In this document: one piece after another, positions 1 through 7,612 of the stretch
Numbering within the stretch: position 1 is the stretch's first letter
Layout: each line of letters begins with the position of its first letter
Assembly: GCA_023460955.1 (NCBI GenBank)
Contig: JAEWOH010000018.1
Location: 145,280 to 209,279, forward strand
Reading direction: 5' to 3'
Source of the DNA: Bacillota bacterium
GTDB taxonomy: Bacteria > Bacillota > Clostridia > Acetivibrionales > DSM-1351
DNA: 64,000 bases
The notes under the pieces: generated by a model
Databases searched by the model: none
Seen by the model: only the letters and a program-made list of their open reading frames with translations
Told to the model about the DNA's origin: nothing
Program-made: the position numbers and the translations under genes

Positions 1-143
1 CGTTAAAGTGTATACATAATCAGACTTTTAGGTTAAATTGTATGTATATAAGAAAGATTACCTAATAGAATATACATTGTGATATTATATCAGGTATTTG
101 AACATGTTCTTATAGTGAATAAAAATTTTAAAGAGGCTAGATT

Positions 144-791
144 ATGGATTTCATACTTCAATTTATTGATTTTGTAATGCATCTGGATAAGAATTTAACT
201 CAATTGGCTCATGATTTTGGCATTTGGACTTATTTGATTTTATTCCTGGTGGTTTTCTGTGAAACGGGTTTGGTTATAACTCCTTTTTTACCAGGGGATT
301 CCATGATATTTGTAATAGGAGCACTAGCTGCCAGTGGTGATCTGAACTTCCCCGTAATTATTGCAATACTTATGGCTGCGGCCATTCTGGGGGATACCTG
401 TAACTATCATATAGGCAAGTTCATCGGGCCTGCAGTTTTTAAAAAAGATAACGTTAAATTCTTAAAAAAGGAATACCTGATAAAGACCCATAATTTTTAT
501 GAAAAGCATGGTGGAAAAACCATCATTATAGCAAGATTTATACCGATAATCAGAACTTTTGCTCCTTTTGTAGCAGGAATGGGATCAATGAGTTATCCCA
601 AATTTATAAGCTACAATGTAATAGGCGGTATTTCCTGGGTTGCATTGTTCTCCTTTGGAGGCTTCTTCTTCGGAAATATACCTGTTGTAGAAAACAACTT
701 CAGCCTTGTGATAGTTGCAATTATATTTATTTCATTGCTGCCTGGTGTAATAACATTTTTAAGAGAAAGAAAATCGACCCCTGCCGAATAA
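144..791 (+). CDS. DedA-family (SNARE-associated/VTT) inner-membrane protein
   Basis: A 215-residue polytopic membrane protein of the DedA family, whose members act in membrane homeostasis and are linked to undecaprenyl-phosphate or lipid flipping. Visible family features are an acidic residue in the first hydrophobic block (E40) followed by PFLPGDS, a GD at 83-84, and the signature ARFIPIIRTFAPFVAGMGSM at 130-149 with its two conserved arginines (R131, R137). Hydrophobic stretches lie near 27-62, 68-95, 155-178 and 185-206. The ATG start follows AGAGG seven bases upstream. The gene stands alone and ends in a strong terminator. The lipid substrate cannot be told from sequence. Family call is firm, physiological role inferred. 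Confidence 0.92.
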   Translation: MDFILQFIDFVMHLDKNLTQLAHDFGIWTYLILFLVVFCETGLVITPFLPGDSMIFVIGALAASGDLNFPVIIAILMAAAILGDTCNYHIGKFIGPAVFKKDNVKFLKKEYLIKTHNFYEKHGGKTIIIARFIPIIRTFAPFVAGMGSMSYPKFISYNVIGGISWVALFSFGGFFFGNIPVVENNFSLVIVAIIFISLLPGVITFLRERKSTPAE

Positions 792-860
792 GTTAACTTA
801 ACTATTAGATCTGTAATTACATTTAAATAAAAAATCAAGAAGAATTTCAATTTAACAAAG

Positions 861-903
861 ACCGGCCTGAGGAGTGTATGATATGCTCCCGGCCGGTTTT
901 TTT
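861..903 (+). terminator. Rho-independent terminator after the dedA-family gene
   Basis: ACCGGCC pairs with GGCCGGT around a loop that has an inner GGAG/CTCC stem, and is followed by seven T residues. It separates the DedA gene from the two-component operon. Confidence 0.9.
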
Positions 904-924
904 GTACTGTAAATATATTGAAAG

Positions 925-956
925 TTCACTTAATGTTCACATATATTAGTTATAAT
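925..956 (+). promoter_or_regulatory. Promoter with TTCAC direct repeats, likely autoregulated by the response regulator
   Basis: Two TTCAC half-sites at 925-929 and 936-940 are 11 bp apart, one helical turn, as is typical for OmpR/PhoB-type regulators. A TATAAT -10 box lies at 951-956; the -35 position (928-933) is non-consensus and overlapped by the repeats. This fits activation of the regulator operon by its own product (inference). Confidence 0.5.
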
Positions 957-1006
957 TTTAGGAACACCTCTACTTCAAATTTAACTTTTATGGAAAGGGG
1001 CTTAAA

Positions 1007-1681
1007 ATGGTAAAGATTTTAGTTGCTGATGACGAGGAAAGAATGAGACGACTTGTTTCAGATTTTCTCAAAAGACAAGGGTACGGTGTTGTGGAAGCTA
1101 AGGACGGCATAGAAGCAATTCAATTATTTAATACAATTGGGGAAACTCTTTCTCTTATTATTCTGGATGTCATGATGCCCGGTATGGATGGCTGGGGCGT
1201 AATAAGGCACATACGATTACATTCCAGAATACCTGTTATAATGCTTACTGCAAGAAGCACTGAATCAGATGAACTGTTCGGTTTCGGCCTTGGTGCCGAT
1301 GAATATGTGACCAAACCCTTCAGCCCCATGATACTAATAGCCAGGGTACAAGCTGTTCTTAAAAGATATAATGCGACTATAGTCGATAAAAAGGTTTATA
1401 ACGGGCTGGAGATCGACCAATCGGCCCATACTGTGTTTGCAGACGGTAATCAGATTGAACTTACACCAAAGGAATTTGAACTTCTTGTCTATCTTTGTGA
1501 GAACGAAGGGATAGCCTTATCAAGGGACAAAATACTTAATGCCGTCTGGGATTATGAATATTTGGGAGATGCCCGAACAGTTGATACACATATAAAAAAG
1601 CTAAGACTCAAGTTGGGGAAAATAGGAGATTACATACAAACCATCCGGGGTCTGGGGTATAAATTTGAGGTAGAAAAATGA
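1007..1681 (+). CDS. OmpR/PhoB-family response regulator
   Basis: A 224-residue two-component response regulator. The N-terminal receiver domain shows the acidic pair D8/D9, the phosphoacceptor D54 in ILDVMMPG, T81 and K103 (VTKPF). The C-terminal winged-helix DNA-binding domain (about 130-222) carries the typical LTPKEFELL and TVDTHIKKLRLKLG segments. It is followed by its histidine kinase with a 4-bp ATGA overlap, so the two are translationally coupled. The ATG start is preceded by an AAAGGGG ribosome site. The signal is unknown. Candidate binding sites are seen before this operon and before the small secreted-protein gene downstream. Confidence 0.95.
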   Translation: MVKILVADDEERMRRLVSDFLKRQGYGVVEAKDGIEAIQLFNTIGETLSLIILDVMMPGMDGWGVIRHIRLHSRIPVIMLTARSTESDELFGFGLGADEYVTKPFSPMILIARVQAVLKRYNATIVDKKVYNGLEIDQSAHTVFADGNQIELTPKEFELLVYLCENEGIALSRDKILNAVWDYEYLGDARTVDTHIKKLRLKLGKIGDYIQTIRGLGYKFEVEK

Positions 1682-3153
1682 GAATAACCTTAAAAACAAA
1701 ATTGTTTTCTGCTTTTTTTGGTCTGATTGTAGTATTTGTAGCTGTTTCTTTGATTTTGAGCAATACTCTTCTGGAAAAGTATTATTACAGCAAGAAGGAA
1801 GATCTATTGCTTATGACCTATAATAATATCCGTGAAGCCTATAAGGCAAATTCGGACAATATTATGCTAGATGTAGAAAAAGTAGAAAGCCTTAAGGGAA
1901 TAGTCCTTGTGTTCTTTGATAAGGACCACAGAATCATCTATCAATCAAGGCAGAGGGTTGCAGGTATAAGAAATAACAGGTTAGACGTCAGGGATTCTTT
2001 TGTTGAATGGAACAATCTGAAGGAAAAACTGAAAAAAGTTACGGAGGATGAGCCGTTAATAGAGAAAAGATTTGATTCCAGAATGGAATCAAGCTTTATA
2101 TCTTTATACGGTAAAGTTGAAAATGATGTTTACTTGTATATGGGAGCTCCCGTAGCAGCAATTCAGGAAAGCGCAAAAATTGCAGTAAAATTTTATATAT
2201 TTACAGGCATTTGCATGATTATTCTCGGAGGGATTTTTATTTATCTTCTTTCCTTAAGACTCACTAATCCCATTGTGAAACTGAATGGAATAGCAAAAAA
2301 AATGGCGGTGTTGGATTTTCAGGAAAAGTATGACGGTAAGGGAAAAGACGAGATAGGAACCCTTGGGGAAAGTATAAATTCACTTTCAAATCAACTAGAA
2401 CAATCTATTGGCGAATTAAAGTCAGCTAATTACAAACTTATGGAGGACATTGTTAAAGAAAGACAGATTGATGAGATGAGGAAGGAATTTATAAGCAACG
2501 TTTCTCATGAGTTAAAAACTCCTATAGCGCTGATTCAGGGCTATGCAGAAGGACTAAGGCTGAATGTGAATGAAGATGAGGAGAACAAGAATTACTATTG
2601 CGAAGTTATAATTGATGAAGCAGTTAAAATGAATAAAATGGTGAGAAAACTACTGCAATTATCCGAATTGGAGTTTAACGATATAGTGCTGGATAAGGAA
2701 GAATTTTGTATTTGCGAACTCATAAGAAATATTATAAAAAAGAACTCTCTCCAATTGGTAGAAAAGGAGGCACAGGTAAACTTTAATACGAATGGATATG
2801 AAAGTATAAAAATATCTGCCGACTATTATCTTACAGAACAGGTTCTTGTGAATTTCCTGAGTAATGCTTTAAATCATCTGGACGAAAGAAAAATAATTGA
2901 GATCAGTACAGTTGTTTATGACGGTAAAGTAAGAATAAAGGTATATAATTCCGGGGCAAATATTCCCGAGGCTTCTTTAGATAATATCTGGCATAGCTTT
3001 TACAAGGTTGATAAGGCGAGAACAAGAGCATATGGCGGCACAGGACTGGGATTATCTATAGTAAAAGCAATACAGAAAGCTCATAAAAATGCATTTGGAG
3101 TGGAAAATAAACCGGAGGGTGTGCTCTTCTGGGCTGAATATGATATAGCTTAA
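1678..3153 (+). CDS. Membrane sensor histidine kinase
   Basis: A 491-residue sensor kinase and partner of the preceding response regulator. Transmembrane helix 1 spans about 9-30, an extracytoplasmic sensor domain about 31-165, and helix 2 about 170-193. A HAMP domain, a short coiled coil and the HisKA dimerisation domain follow, with phosphoacceptor H277 in FISNVSHELKTP. The HATPase domain shows the N box (VLVNFLSNALNH), an HSFYKVDKART F-box-like segment and the G box GGTGLGLSIV. All catalytic motifs look intact. The sensor domain resembles no specific ligand-binding fold I can name, so the stimulus is open. It overlaps the regulator by 4 bp. Confidence 0.94.
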   Translation: MRITLKTKLFSAFFGLIVVFVAVSLILSNTLLEKYYYSKKEDLLLMTYNNIREAYKANSDNIMLDVEKVESLKGIVLVFFDKDHRIIYQSRQRVAGIRNNRLDVRDSFVEWNNLKEKLKKVTEDEPLIEKRFDSRMESSFISLYGKVENDVYLYMGAPVAAIQESAKIAVKFYIFTGICMIILGGIFIYLLSLRLTNPIVKLNGIAKKMAVLDFQEKYDGKGKDEIGTLGESINSLSNQLEQSIGELKSANYKLMEDIVKERQIDEMRKEFISNVSHELKTPIALIQGYAEGLRLNVNEDEENKNYYCEVIIDEAVKMNKMVRKLLQLSELEFNDIVLDKEEFCICELIRNIIKKNSLQLVEKEAQVNFNTNGYESIKISADYYLTEQVLVNFLSNALNHLDERKIIEISTVVYDGKVRIKVYNSGANIPEASLDNIWHSFYKVDKARTRAYGGTGLGLSIVKAIQKAHKNAFGVENKPEGVLFWAEYDIA

Positions 3154-3174
3154 GGATAAAATTGGAAAAGGTAA

Positions 3175-3200
3175 TTTACAAAATAGACACAATATTTACA
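3175..3200 (+). promoter_or_regulatory. Candidate response-regulator site: ~10-bp phased TTTACA/AGACAC/TTTACA
   Basis: TTTACA at 3175 and 3195 flank AGACAC at 3185, three direct half-sites at about one-turn spacing just upstream of the CxxCH-protein gene and downstream of the kinase. The pattern suits an OmpR-type dimer array; assignment to the adjacent regulator is inference. Confidence 0.35.
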
Positions 3201-3240
3201 CAATTGATGAGAATGATATTGTTGAAAGGAGGTGGTAGTA

Positions 3241-3711
3241 TTGAAAAAACTTCAAATCCTTGTTACTATCGCTTTTGTTATTTCAATAATGTCCTTCAGT
3301 AGTTTTGCATTACCTGAAGCAGGTTCTCATACTGAAAACAATGTTGAAAAGAATAATACTAATTGTGATAAATGTCACAAGGATCCTCTGAAAAGGCTTG
3401 AAGATAGAAAAGAAAAAATTCAGCAGGATTTAAAAGACGGTAAAATAACAAAGGAAAAGGCTGACGAATTATCAAGCAAGATAGACCAACGCATTGCCAA
3501 AATCAACGAATTCAACAGTCTGACATTACCTGAAAAGAAGCAACATCTCACAAAAAAATTCAATTCTTATATCGAAAAACAGGTAAAGGATGGTAGAATC
3601 ACTAAAGAAGAGGGAGAAAATATGCTCTCAGACTTTAGCAAACAGCTGGAAAACTGGGATGGTAAAGAGCCTCCAAAACTTATCCATAAGATGAAAAAGG
3701 AAAAAGAGTAG
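3241..3711 (+). CDS. Small secreted charged protein with a CxxCH motif
   Basis: Start chosen at TTG 3241 because AAAGGAGG ends about 8 bases upstream; an upstream in-frame GTG at 3232 overlaps the ribosome site. The 156-residue product begins with a Sec signal peptide (MKKLQ..., likely cleavage after SSFA near residue 23). The mature part has CDKCH at residues 42-46, the form of a c-type haem motif. The rest is Lys/Glu-rich helix with two related segments, DGKITKEKADEL and DGRITKEEGENM, reminiscent of DUF2680/YckD-like proteins. It lies directly behind the two-component operon and is probably one of its targets. No haem-attachment machinery is visible here, so zinc or disulfide use of the cysteines is equally possible. 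Confidence 0.8.
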   Translation: MKKLQILVTIAFVISIMSFSSFALPEAGSHTENNVEKNNTNCDKCHKDPLKRLEDRKEKIQQDLKDGKITKEKADELSSKIDQRIAKINEFNSLTLPEKKQHLTKKFNSYIEKQVKDGRITKEEGENMLSDFSKQLENWDGKEPPKLIHKMKKEKE

Positions 3712-3728
3712 TTCTTCCCGATTGAAGG

Positions 3729-3778
3729 AAAGGCACGTGTGTGGTGCATATTATATGTATTCATACGTGCCTTTCTAA
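3729..3778 (+). terminator. Terminator-like hairpin between convergent genes
   Basis: AAAGGCACGT pairs with ACGTGCCTTT around a loop of about 27 bases, followed by a weakly T-rich tail. It sits between the secreted-protein gene and the convergent small gene. Confidence 0.6.
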
Positions 3779-3791
3779 TTATAATGTAAGA

Positions 3792-3977
3792 TTACAGCTT
3801 CCAGGCATCTGGAGTAAGATTAATAAGGTTGATACCAACAGTTTCCAGAAAATTACCCAGAGCAGCTCTTTGGTTTAAATCCAGCCCTTCTGCAAGTATA
3901 AGAGCCGTAGCAAAGGCCAGGCTTGAATATTCAATCGGACTAAGAGAAAAGAAATCTTTGTTTTTGTCAGTATCCAC
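3792..3977 (-). CDS. Small conserved-type hypothetical protein (61 aa)
   Basis: A 61-residue protein read from GTG at 3977. This start is preferred over the longer frame (from 4025) because GGAGG lies four bases upstream of the GTG, while the upstream ATG has no ribosome site. The sequence has an acidic N-terminus, a hydrophobic helix (SSLAFATALILAEGL) and an LGNFLETVGINLI segment. It reminds me of a family of very small clostridial proteins with an NSLGNFLxxxG core, of unknown function. It follows the EamA transporter gene on the same strand at 62 bp and may be co-transcribed. Function unknown. Confidence 0.6.
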   Translation of the reverse strand: MDTDKNKDFFSLSPIEYSSLAFATALILAEGLDLNQRAALGNFLETVGINLINLTPDAWKL

Positions 3978-4039
3978 GTTGCCTCCGAATGAAATTTTAT
4001 ATTGTATTCTATGATTTTGTATCACTAAATGTTAAAAAC

Positions 4040-4966
4040 CTATATCCTGGAGTTAGAGGAAGTACGCAGGAGAATTCTTTTCTTTAAAGTAAATCCCGGC
4101 TGCCTTAGGGCTGATAGTATTACAGTTAAAAGTATAATTATACAGCCGATAATCGAAGCAGTACCTGTAAAGTGTTCTCCAAGTAGAGCAGCTCCCAGAA
4201 TAGCGGTGGCAACTGGTTCTAGAGCATATAGAATCGTCGCATTTTCAGGTCTGACATATTTGATGGCTGAGCTTTGAAAAAGTGAAGTAAAAATAGTTAC
4301 CATTGTGTTTAAGCCTAAAAGCAAAAGAAACAGTGGGCTGAGCATATTCTTCGGGTTAACGCTTCCTCCTTCAAAAATAATTGCCATTGTAAGAAACATG
4401 ACCAGGTTAGTCAAGTGCTGTACAAATGTAAATTGTACCGGGTTAAATTTATGCGAGAATTTATTCTGTAAAGCAATAAAAAGTGAAAAGAACACGGCGT
4501 TGCATAGTGCAAAAACATCCCCCAGATTAATTTGAAATCCTTTGCCTGCACAAGTTATTAAGAAAATCCCAACCATTGCAGAAAGAGCAAGTAAAATTGT
4601 TTTGACTGCAGGAGTTTTTCTTTCAAAAACAGCCATGATTATTGGTGTTATGACTATAGACAGCTGAACAATGAAAGCTGTATTGGAACCTGAGGTTCTT
4701 TTAAGTGCCAGCATGCAGAAGGTATTGCTGATAACCGAAACAAGGCTTATTGAAGCACTGACCATTATAACTTTTTTATTTATTCCGGCTAGCTGTTTCC
4801 TGAAGAATACAACGGTTGCTATCAGTCCCAGCAAAGCACAGAGAAATAGTATTGAAAATGCCGGCAAAAAGCCCAGGAGCATTTTTGACCATATGTAGGA
4901 TGAGCCCCAGAAAATAGCGTTTAGTAGTAGGAAGAATTGAGCGTTTTTTACGGTGATAACTTTCAT
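4040..4966 (-). CDS. EamA/DMT-superfamily transporter
   Basis: A 308-residue drug/metabolite transporter with about ten membrane helices in two tandem EamA repeats (about 10-145 and 155-290). Typical features are WGSSYIWSKMLL near the N-terminus, LKRTSGSNTAFIVQLSIVI closing repeat 1, and ALEPVATAILGAALLGEHF in repeat 2. The family exports amino acids, metabolites or drugs; the substrate cannot be deduced. The ATG start has GGAGG five bases upstream. The gene is divergent from an AraC regulator, with an inverted repeat between them, suggesting control by that regulator. Confidence 0.9.
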   Translation of the reverse strand: MKVITVKNAQFFLLLNAIFWGSSYIWSKMLLGFLPAFSILFLCALLGLIATVVFFRKQLAGINKKVIMVSASISLVSVISNTFCMLALKRTSGSNTAFIVQLSIVITPIIMAVFERKTPAVKTILLALSAMVGIFLITCAGKGFQINLGDVFALCNAVFFSLFIALQNKFSHKFNPVQFTFVQHLTNLVMFLTMAIIFEGGSVNPKNMLSPLFLLLLGLNTMVTIFTSLFQSSAIKYVRPENATILYALEPVATAILGAALLGEHFTGTASIIGCIIILLTVILSALRQPGFTLKKRILLRTSSNSRI

Positions 4967-4998
4967 AGCAGCCTCCTGATTAATTACTTTACATAAAC

Positions 4999-5053
4999 AT
5001 TATATTCTAAGTTTTAGCAAAGTTTATTGCATATAATGTTAAAAAGTATGCAA
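4999..5053 (-). promoter_or_regulatory. Divergent promoter region with a TTGCATA/TATGCAA inverted repeat
   Basis: On the minus strand a TATAAT -10 (plus 4999-5004) has no good -35. TTGCATA (5027-5033) and TATGCAA (5047-5053) form a perfect inverted repeat with centres 20 bp apart, 23 bp upstream of that -10. This position suits an activator site for the divergent AraC regulator (inference). Confidence 0.45.
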
Positions 5054-5128
5054 AAGCTGCTGTAAAAACATTTACTTAATAAGAATCATATAATAAAATA
5101 AAAACATAGATTTGTTGGGAGGTCGAAA

Positions 5129-6007
5129 ATGGAACAGGGAGTGAAAAGAGGTTATTTACATAATGATTTTAAATTTTTTCATTTGAAAGACAGGAAAAAT
5201 ATCCAGTTTGAACACCACTATCACGATTTCAATAAAATAATAATATTTATTAATGGTAAGGTAAGTTATAGCATAGAAGGCAAATCTTACAGATTAAAGC
5301 CCTGGGATATTCTTTTTGTACCCGGGTACCAGGTGCACAAGCCGATAATAGAACCCCAGGAGGAGTACGAAAGAATAGTAATATGGATAAACAATACTTT
5401 TCTTGAGGAGCATGGAAATGCAGAGAACAATCTTCTGACCTGTTTTAATACTGCTAGAGATAACAGACATCTTATAAGATTGGGTGAAAATTCCCTGAAT
5501 TCAATCAAGGCTATTCTTAATAAAATCGAATATGAAATAAAAAATAATCAGTTTGGGTCTGTTATAATGGGAAATTCCTTGTTTGTTCAGTTTATGGTAT
5601 ATGTGAACAGACTTCACCTTAAACCGGAAAAATCGGATGAGAGCATAGAGGTTGAGTATGACGAACAGATTCAGAAGGTTATTCAATACATAAATTCCAA
5701 CCTTGACGGGGATTTAAGTATAGCGACATTGGCGGCTTTATTTTATATAAACAAATTTTATCTGATGCATAAGTTTAAAGACAACACCGGATATTCCATA
5801 CACAGCTATGTTACTAATAAAAGGCTTCAGAAAAGTGCCGAAGATATAAAGCTGGGAATGGCTCCCTCGGAAGCAGCAGCTAAATGCGGTTTTAATGATT
5901 ACTCCAGTTTTGTAAGAGCTTTTTCGAAAATGTATGGAAGTGCTCCCAAAAAATATTACAAGGCTATTATGCAGCAAAAGGAGAATTACTTTCAGATTGA
6001 AGGCTGA
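5129..6007 (+). CDS. AraC-family transcriptional regulator with N-terminal cupin
   Basis: A 292-residue regulator. The N-terminal AraC-binding cupin-like domain (about 15-110) has a His-rich strand HHYHDFNKI and the LKPWDILFVPGYQVHKP turn that usually form the ligand pocket. The C-terminal double helix-turn-helix (about 185-282) shows DLSIATLAALFYINKFYLMHKFK and the signature AAAKCGFNDYSSFVRAFSKMYGSAPKKY. The ribosome site GGGAGG precedes the ATG. It is divergent from the EamA transporter and convergent with an SDR gene one base away. The ligand is probably small (sugar or amino-acid-like), but not identifiable. Confidence 0.92.
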   Translation: MEQGVKRGYLHNDFKFFHLKDRKNIQFEHHYHDFNKIIIFINGKVSYSIEGKSYRLKPWDILFVPGYQVHKPIIEPQEEYERIVIWINNTFLEEHGNAENNLLTCFNTARDNRHLIRLGENSLNSIKAILNKIEYEIKNNQFGSVIMGNSLFVQFMVYVNRLHLKPEKSDESIEVEYDEQIQKVIQYINSNLDGDLSIATLAALFYINKFYLMHKFKDNTGYSIHSYVTNKRLQKSAEDIKLGMAPSEAAAKCGFNDYSSFVRAFSKMYGSAPKKYYKAIMQQKENYFQIEG

Positions 6008-6008
6008 A

Positions 6009-6779
6009 TTAATCATATATCATTTTCTTGGTCATACCACCGTCAACCGTGAGATTTTCACCGGTGATAAAACCTGCTTTATCTGAGGCGAGAAATAGAC
6101 AAGCCTGTGCTATATCGTCAGGCACTCCCACTCTTCCCACAGGGTGTTGCCGGTGTTCCTGCTCGGAAATTGTTGCCTGCTCTGCCAGAGAACTCTTCCT
6201 CCAGGAGGAGACATCTATCCAACCGGGACTTATGGAGTTAATACGTATTCCATATTGTCCAAGTGAAACAGCCAAAGAATGCGTAAGAGCATAGATACCG
6301 CCTTTTGAGGCAGAGTAAGGCTCTGTATCAGGCTCTGACATGAAAGCTCTGGTAGAAGCCATATTGATAATAACCCCTGAACCCTGTGAACGCATGTAGG
6401 GAGCACAGAATTTTGCAGTGTAATACATGCCGGAAAGATTAACAGCTATTGCCCGGTCCCATTGTTCTACAGAAATATCAAAGATGTTTCCAAATCCCGA
6501 AACAGCAGCATTGTTAATCAGAATATCCACTGTTTTATATTTACTAATGGTTTTATCCACCATTTCTTTTACTGAATAGGAATTTGAAACATCAGTATTA
6601 ATAAAGCAGGCTTCAAACCCGGCGTTTTTTATAAAGCATTCGTTTTCAAGACCTGCTTCCTCATCAACATCTGCTATTACGACCCGAGCTCCCTCCGCAG
6701 CAAAGGCTCTTGAAACGGCTCTGCCTATGCCTTGACCTCCGCCTGTAACTATAACTGTTTTGTGATAGAAATACGACAT
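6009..6779 (-). CDS. SDR-family NAD(P)-dependent oxidoreductase
   Basis: A 256-residue classical short-chain dehydrogenase with a complete catalytic set: cofactor motif TGGGQGIG at 12-19, D37 after the second strand (favouring NAD), NNAA at 89-92, and catalytic S142, Y155 and K159 in YSASK. The C-terminal DGGMTKKM is typical of FabG/glucose-dehydrogenase-like members. The ATG start has GAGGAG upstream. Its stop lies one base from the convergent AraC gene, and no terminator separates them. The substrate is unknown; a sugar or polyol role is possible from the family only. Confidence 0.9.
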   Translation of the reverse strand: MSYFYHKTVIVTGGGQGIGRAVSRAFAAEGARVVIADVDEEAGLENECFIKNAGFEACFINTDVSNSYSVKEMVDKTISKYKTVDILINNAAVSGFGNIFDISVEQWDRAIAVNLSGMYYTAKFCAPYMRSQGSGVIINMASTRAFMSEPDTEPYSASKGGIYALTHSLAVSLGQYGIRINSISPGWIDVSSWRKSSLAEQATISEQEHRQHPVGRVGVPDDIAQACLFLASDKAGFITGENLTVDGGMTKKMIYD

Positions 6780-6841
6780 AATACCAAGCTCCTCTCTATA
6801 TATTATTAATAGTTAACGTCAATTATACGGCAACTAGCTTC

Positions 6842-6870
6842 TTGACATAATATTACTGATAAAATAACAT
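6842..6870 (+). promoter_or_regulatory. SigA-type promoter for the ThuA-like gene
   Basis: TTGACA (6842-6847), a 17-bp spacer and TAACAT (6865-6870) lie 68 bp before the start codon. Confidence 0.6.
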
Positions 6871-6937
6871 GGTATCAAGGTATAAATATAAAAATGTGCT
6901 TATGCGATAAGATAACGCTGGGCTGAAGGAGACAAAT

Positions 6938-7594
6938 ATGCAGAAGAAAATTTTAACAATACTCGGAGATTTCTATCACAGCCATGATTTAGCCTTAACT
7001 GCAATAGAAAAAGCAGCTGAAGCATTGGAAAAGGCTACAGGAACAAAAATTGAAGTTGTTGATGCCTTTATTGATAATATAGAAAAATCACTCAATGAGA
7101 GCTTTGATCTTGTTGTGTTATACAAGGAAAACAGGGTAAATCCAAATGATGAAATAGTATTTAATTGGATGACCTCAGAAATTGAAGAAAAGGTAACTGA
7201 GTTTGTTTCAAAGGGTGGCAGCTGGTTTGCATGGCATTCCGGACTTGTCTTCTATGATAAGAATGATGCATATGTTGACATGGTTAAAGGATATTTTTTA
7301 AATCACCCTACAGAAAGAAACGTAAAGTACGCTCCTGAGGCCAACGTAAATGCACTGGGTCCAAAAGAAACCTTCGAAGTCCTTGATGAACATTACTTTG
7401 TTAAAGCAATGCCCTTAGAAAACAGTTTATTCCTAACCGCAGAATCGGACGAAGGCAAATGTGAAGCCGGATGGGCGCACCAATACGGACAAGGAAGAGT
7501 ATGTGCGTTAACTCCGACTCATGGTGAAGGAATGGAAAATCAGGAGATGCTTGACTTGCTGACACAATGCCTTAAGTGGTGTTTGAAATTATAA
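6938..7594 (+). CDS. ThuA-like domain protein
   Basis: A 218-residue protein resembling the ThuA family (trehalose-utilisation-type, glutamine-amidotransferase-like fold). Supporting features are an N-terminal flavodoxin-like strand (KILTILGDFYHSHD), a central FVSKGGSWFAWHSGLVF that matches the GGG-x-HxG segment of ThuA proteins, and a C-terminal WAHQYGQGRVCALTPTHGEG resembling the family's final GRVxxxxxGH region. ThuA proteins take part in disaccharide metabolism, but their biochemical activity is poorly defined. It lies 18 bp upstream of the nucleotidase gene and is probably co-transcribed from the promoter at 6842. Confidence 0.75.
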   Translation: MQKKILTILGDFYHSHDLALTAIEKAAEALEKATGTKIEVVDAFIDNIEKSLNESFDLVVLYKENRVNPNDEIVFNWMTSEIEEKVTEFVSKGGSWFAWHSGLVFYDKNDAYVDMVKGYFLNHPTERNVKYAPEANVNALGPKETFEVLDEHYFVKAMPLENSLFLTAESDEGKCEAGWAHQYGQGRVCALTPTHGEGMENQEMLDLLTQCLKWCLKL

Positions 7595-7612
7595 ATAAAT
7601 AAGTGAGGTTTT

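Noticed and set aside
101..114. GAACATGTTC as a LexA (SOS) box before the dedA-family gene
   Set aside because: The spacer between GAAC and GTTC is 2 bp; the Firmicute LexA box needs 4 bp.
3361..3385. Calling the CDKCH protein a cytochrome c
   Set aside because: One motif in a Lys/Glu-rich helical protein without a haem-pocket fold or maturation genes nearby is not enough.
3829..4277. Plus-strand frames opposite the EamA transporter and the 61-residue gene
   Set aside because: They are antisense readings of better-supported genes and resemble no family.
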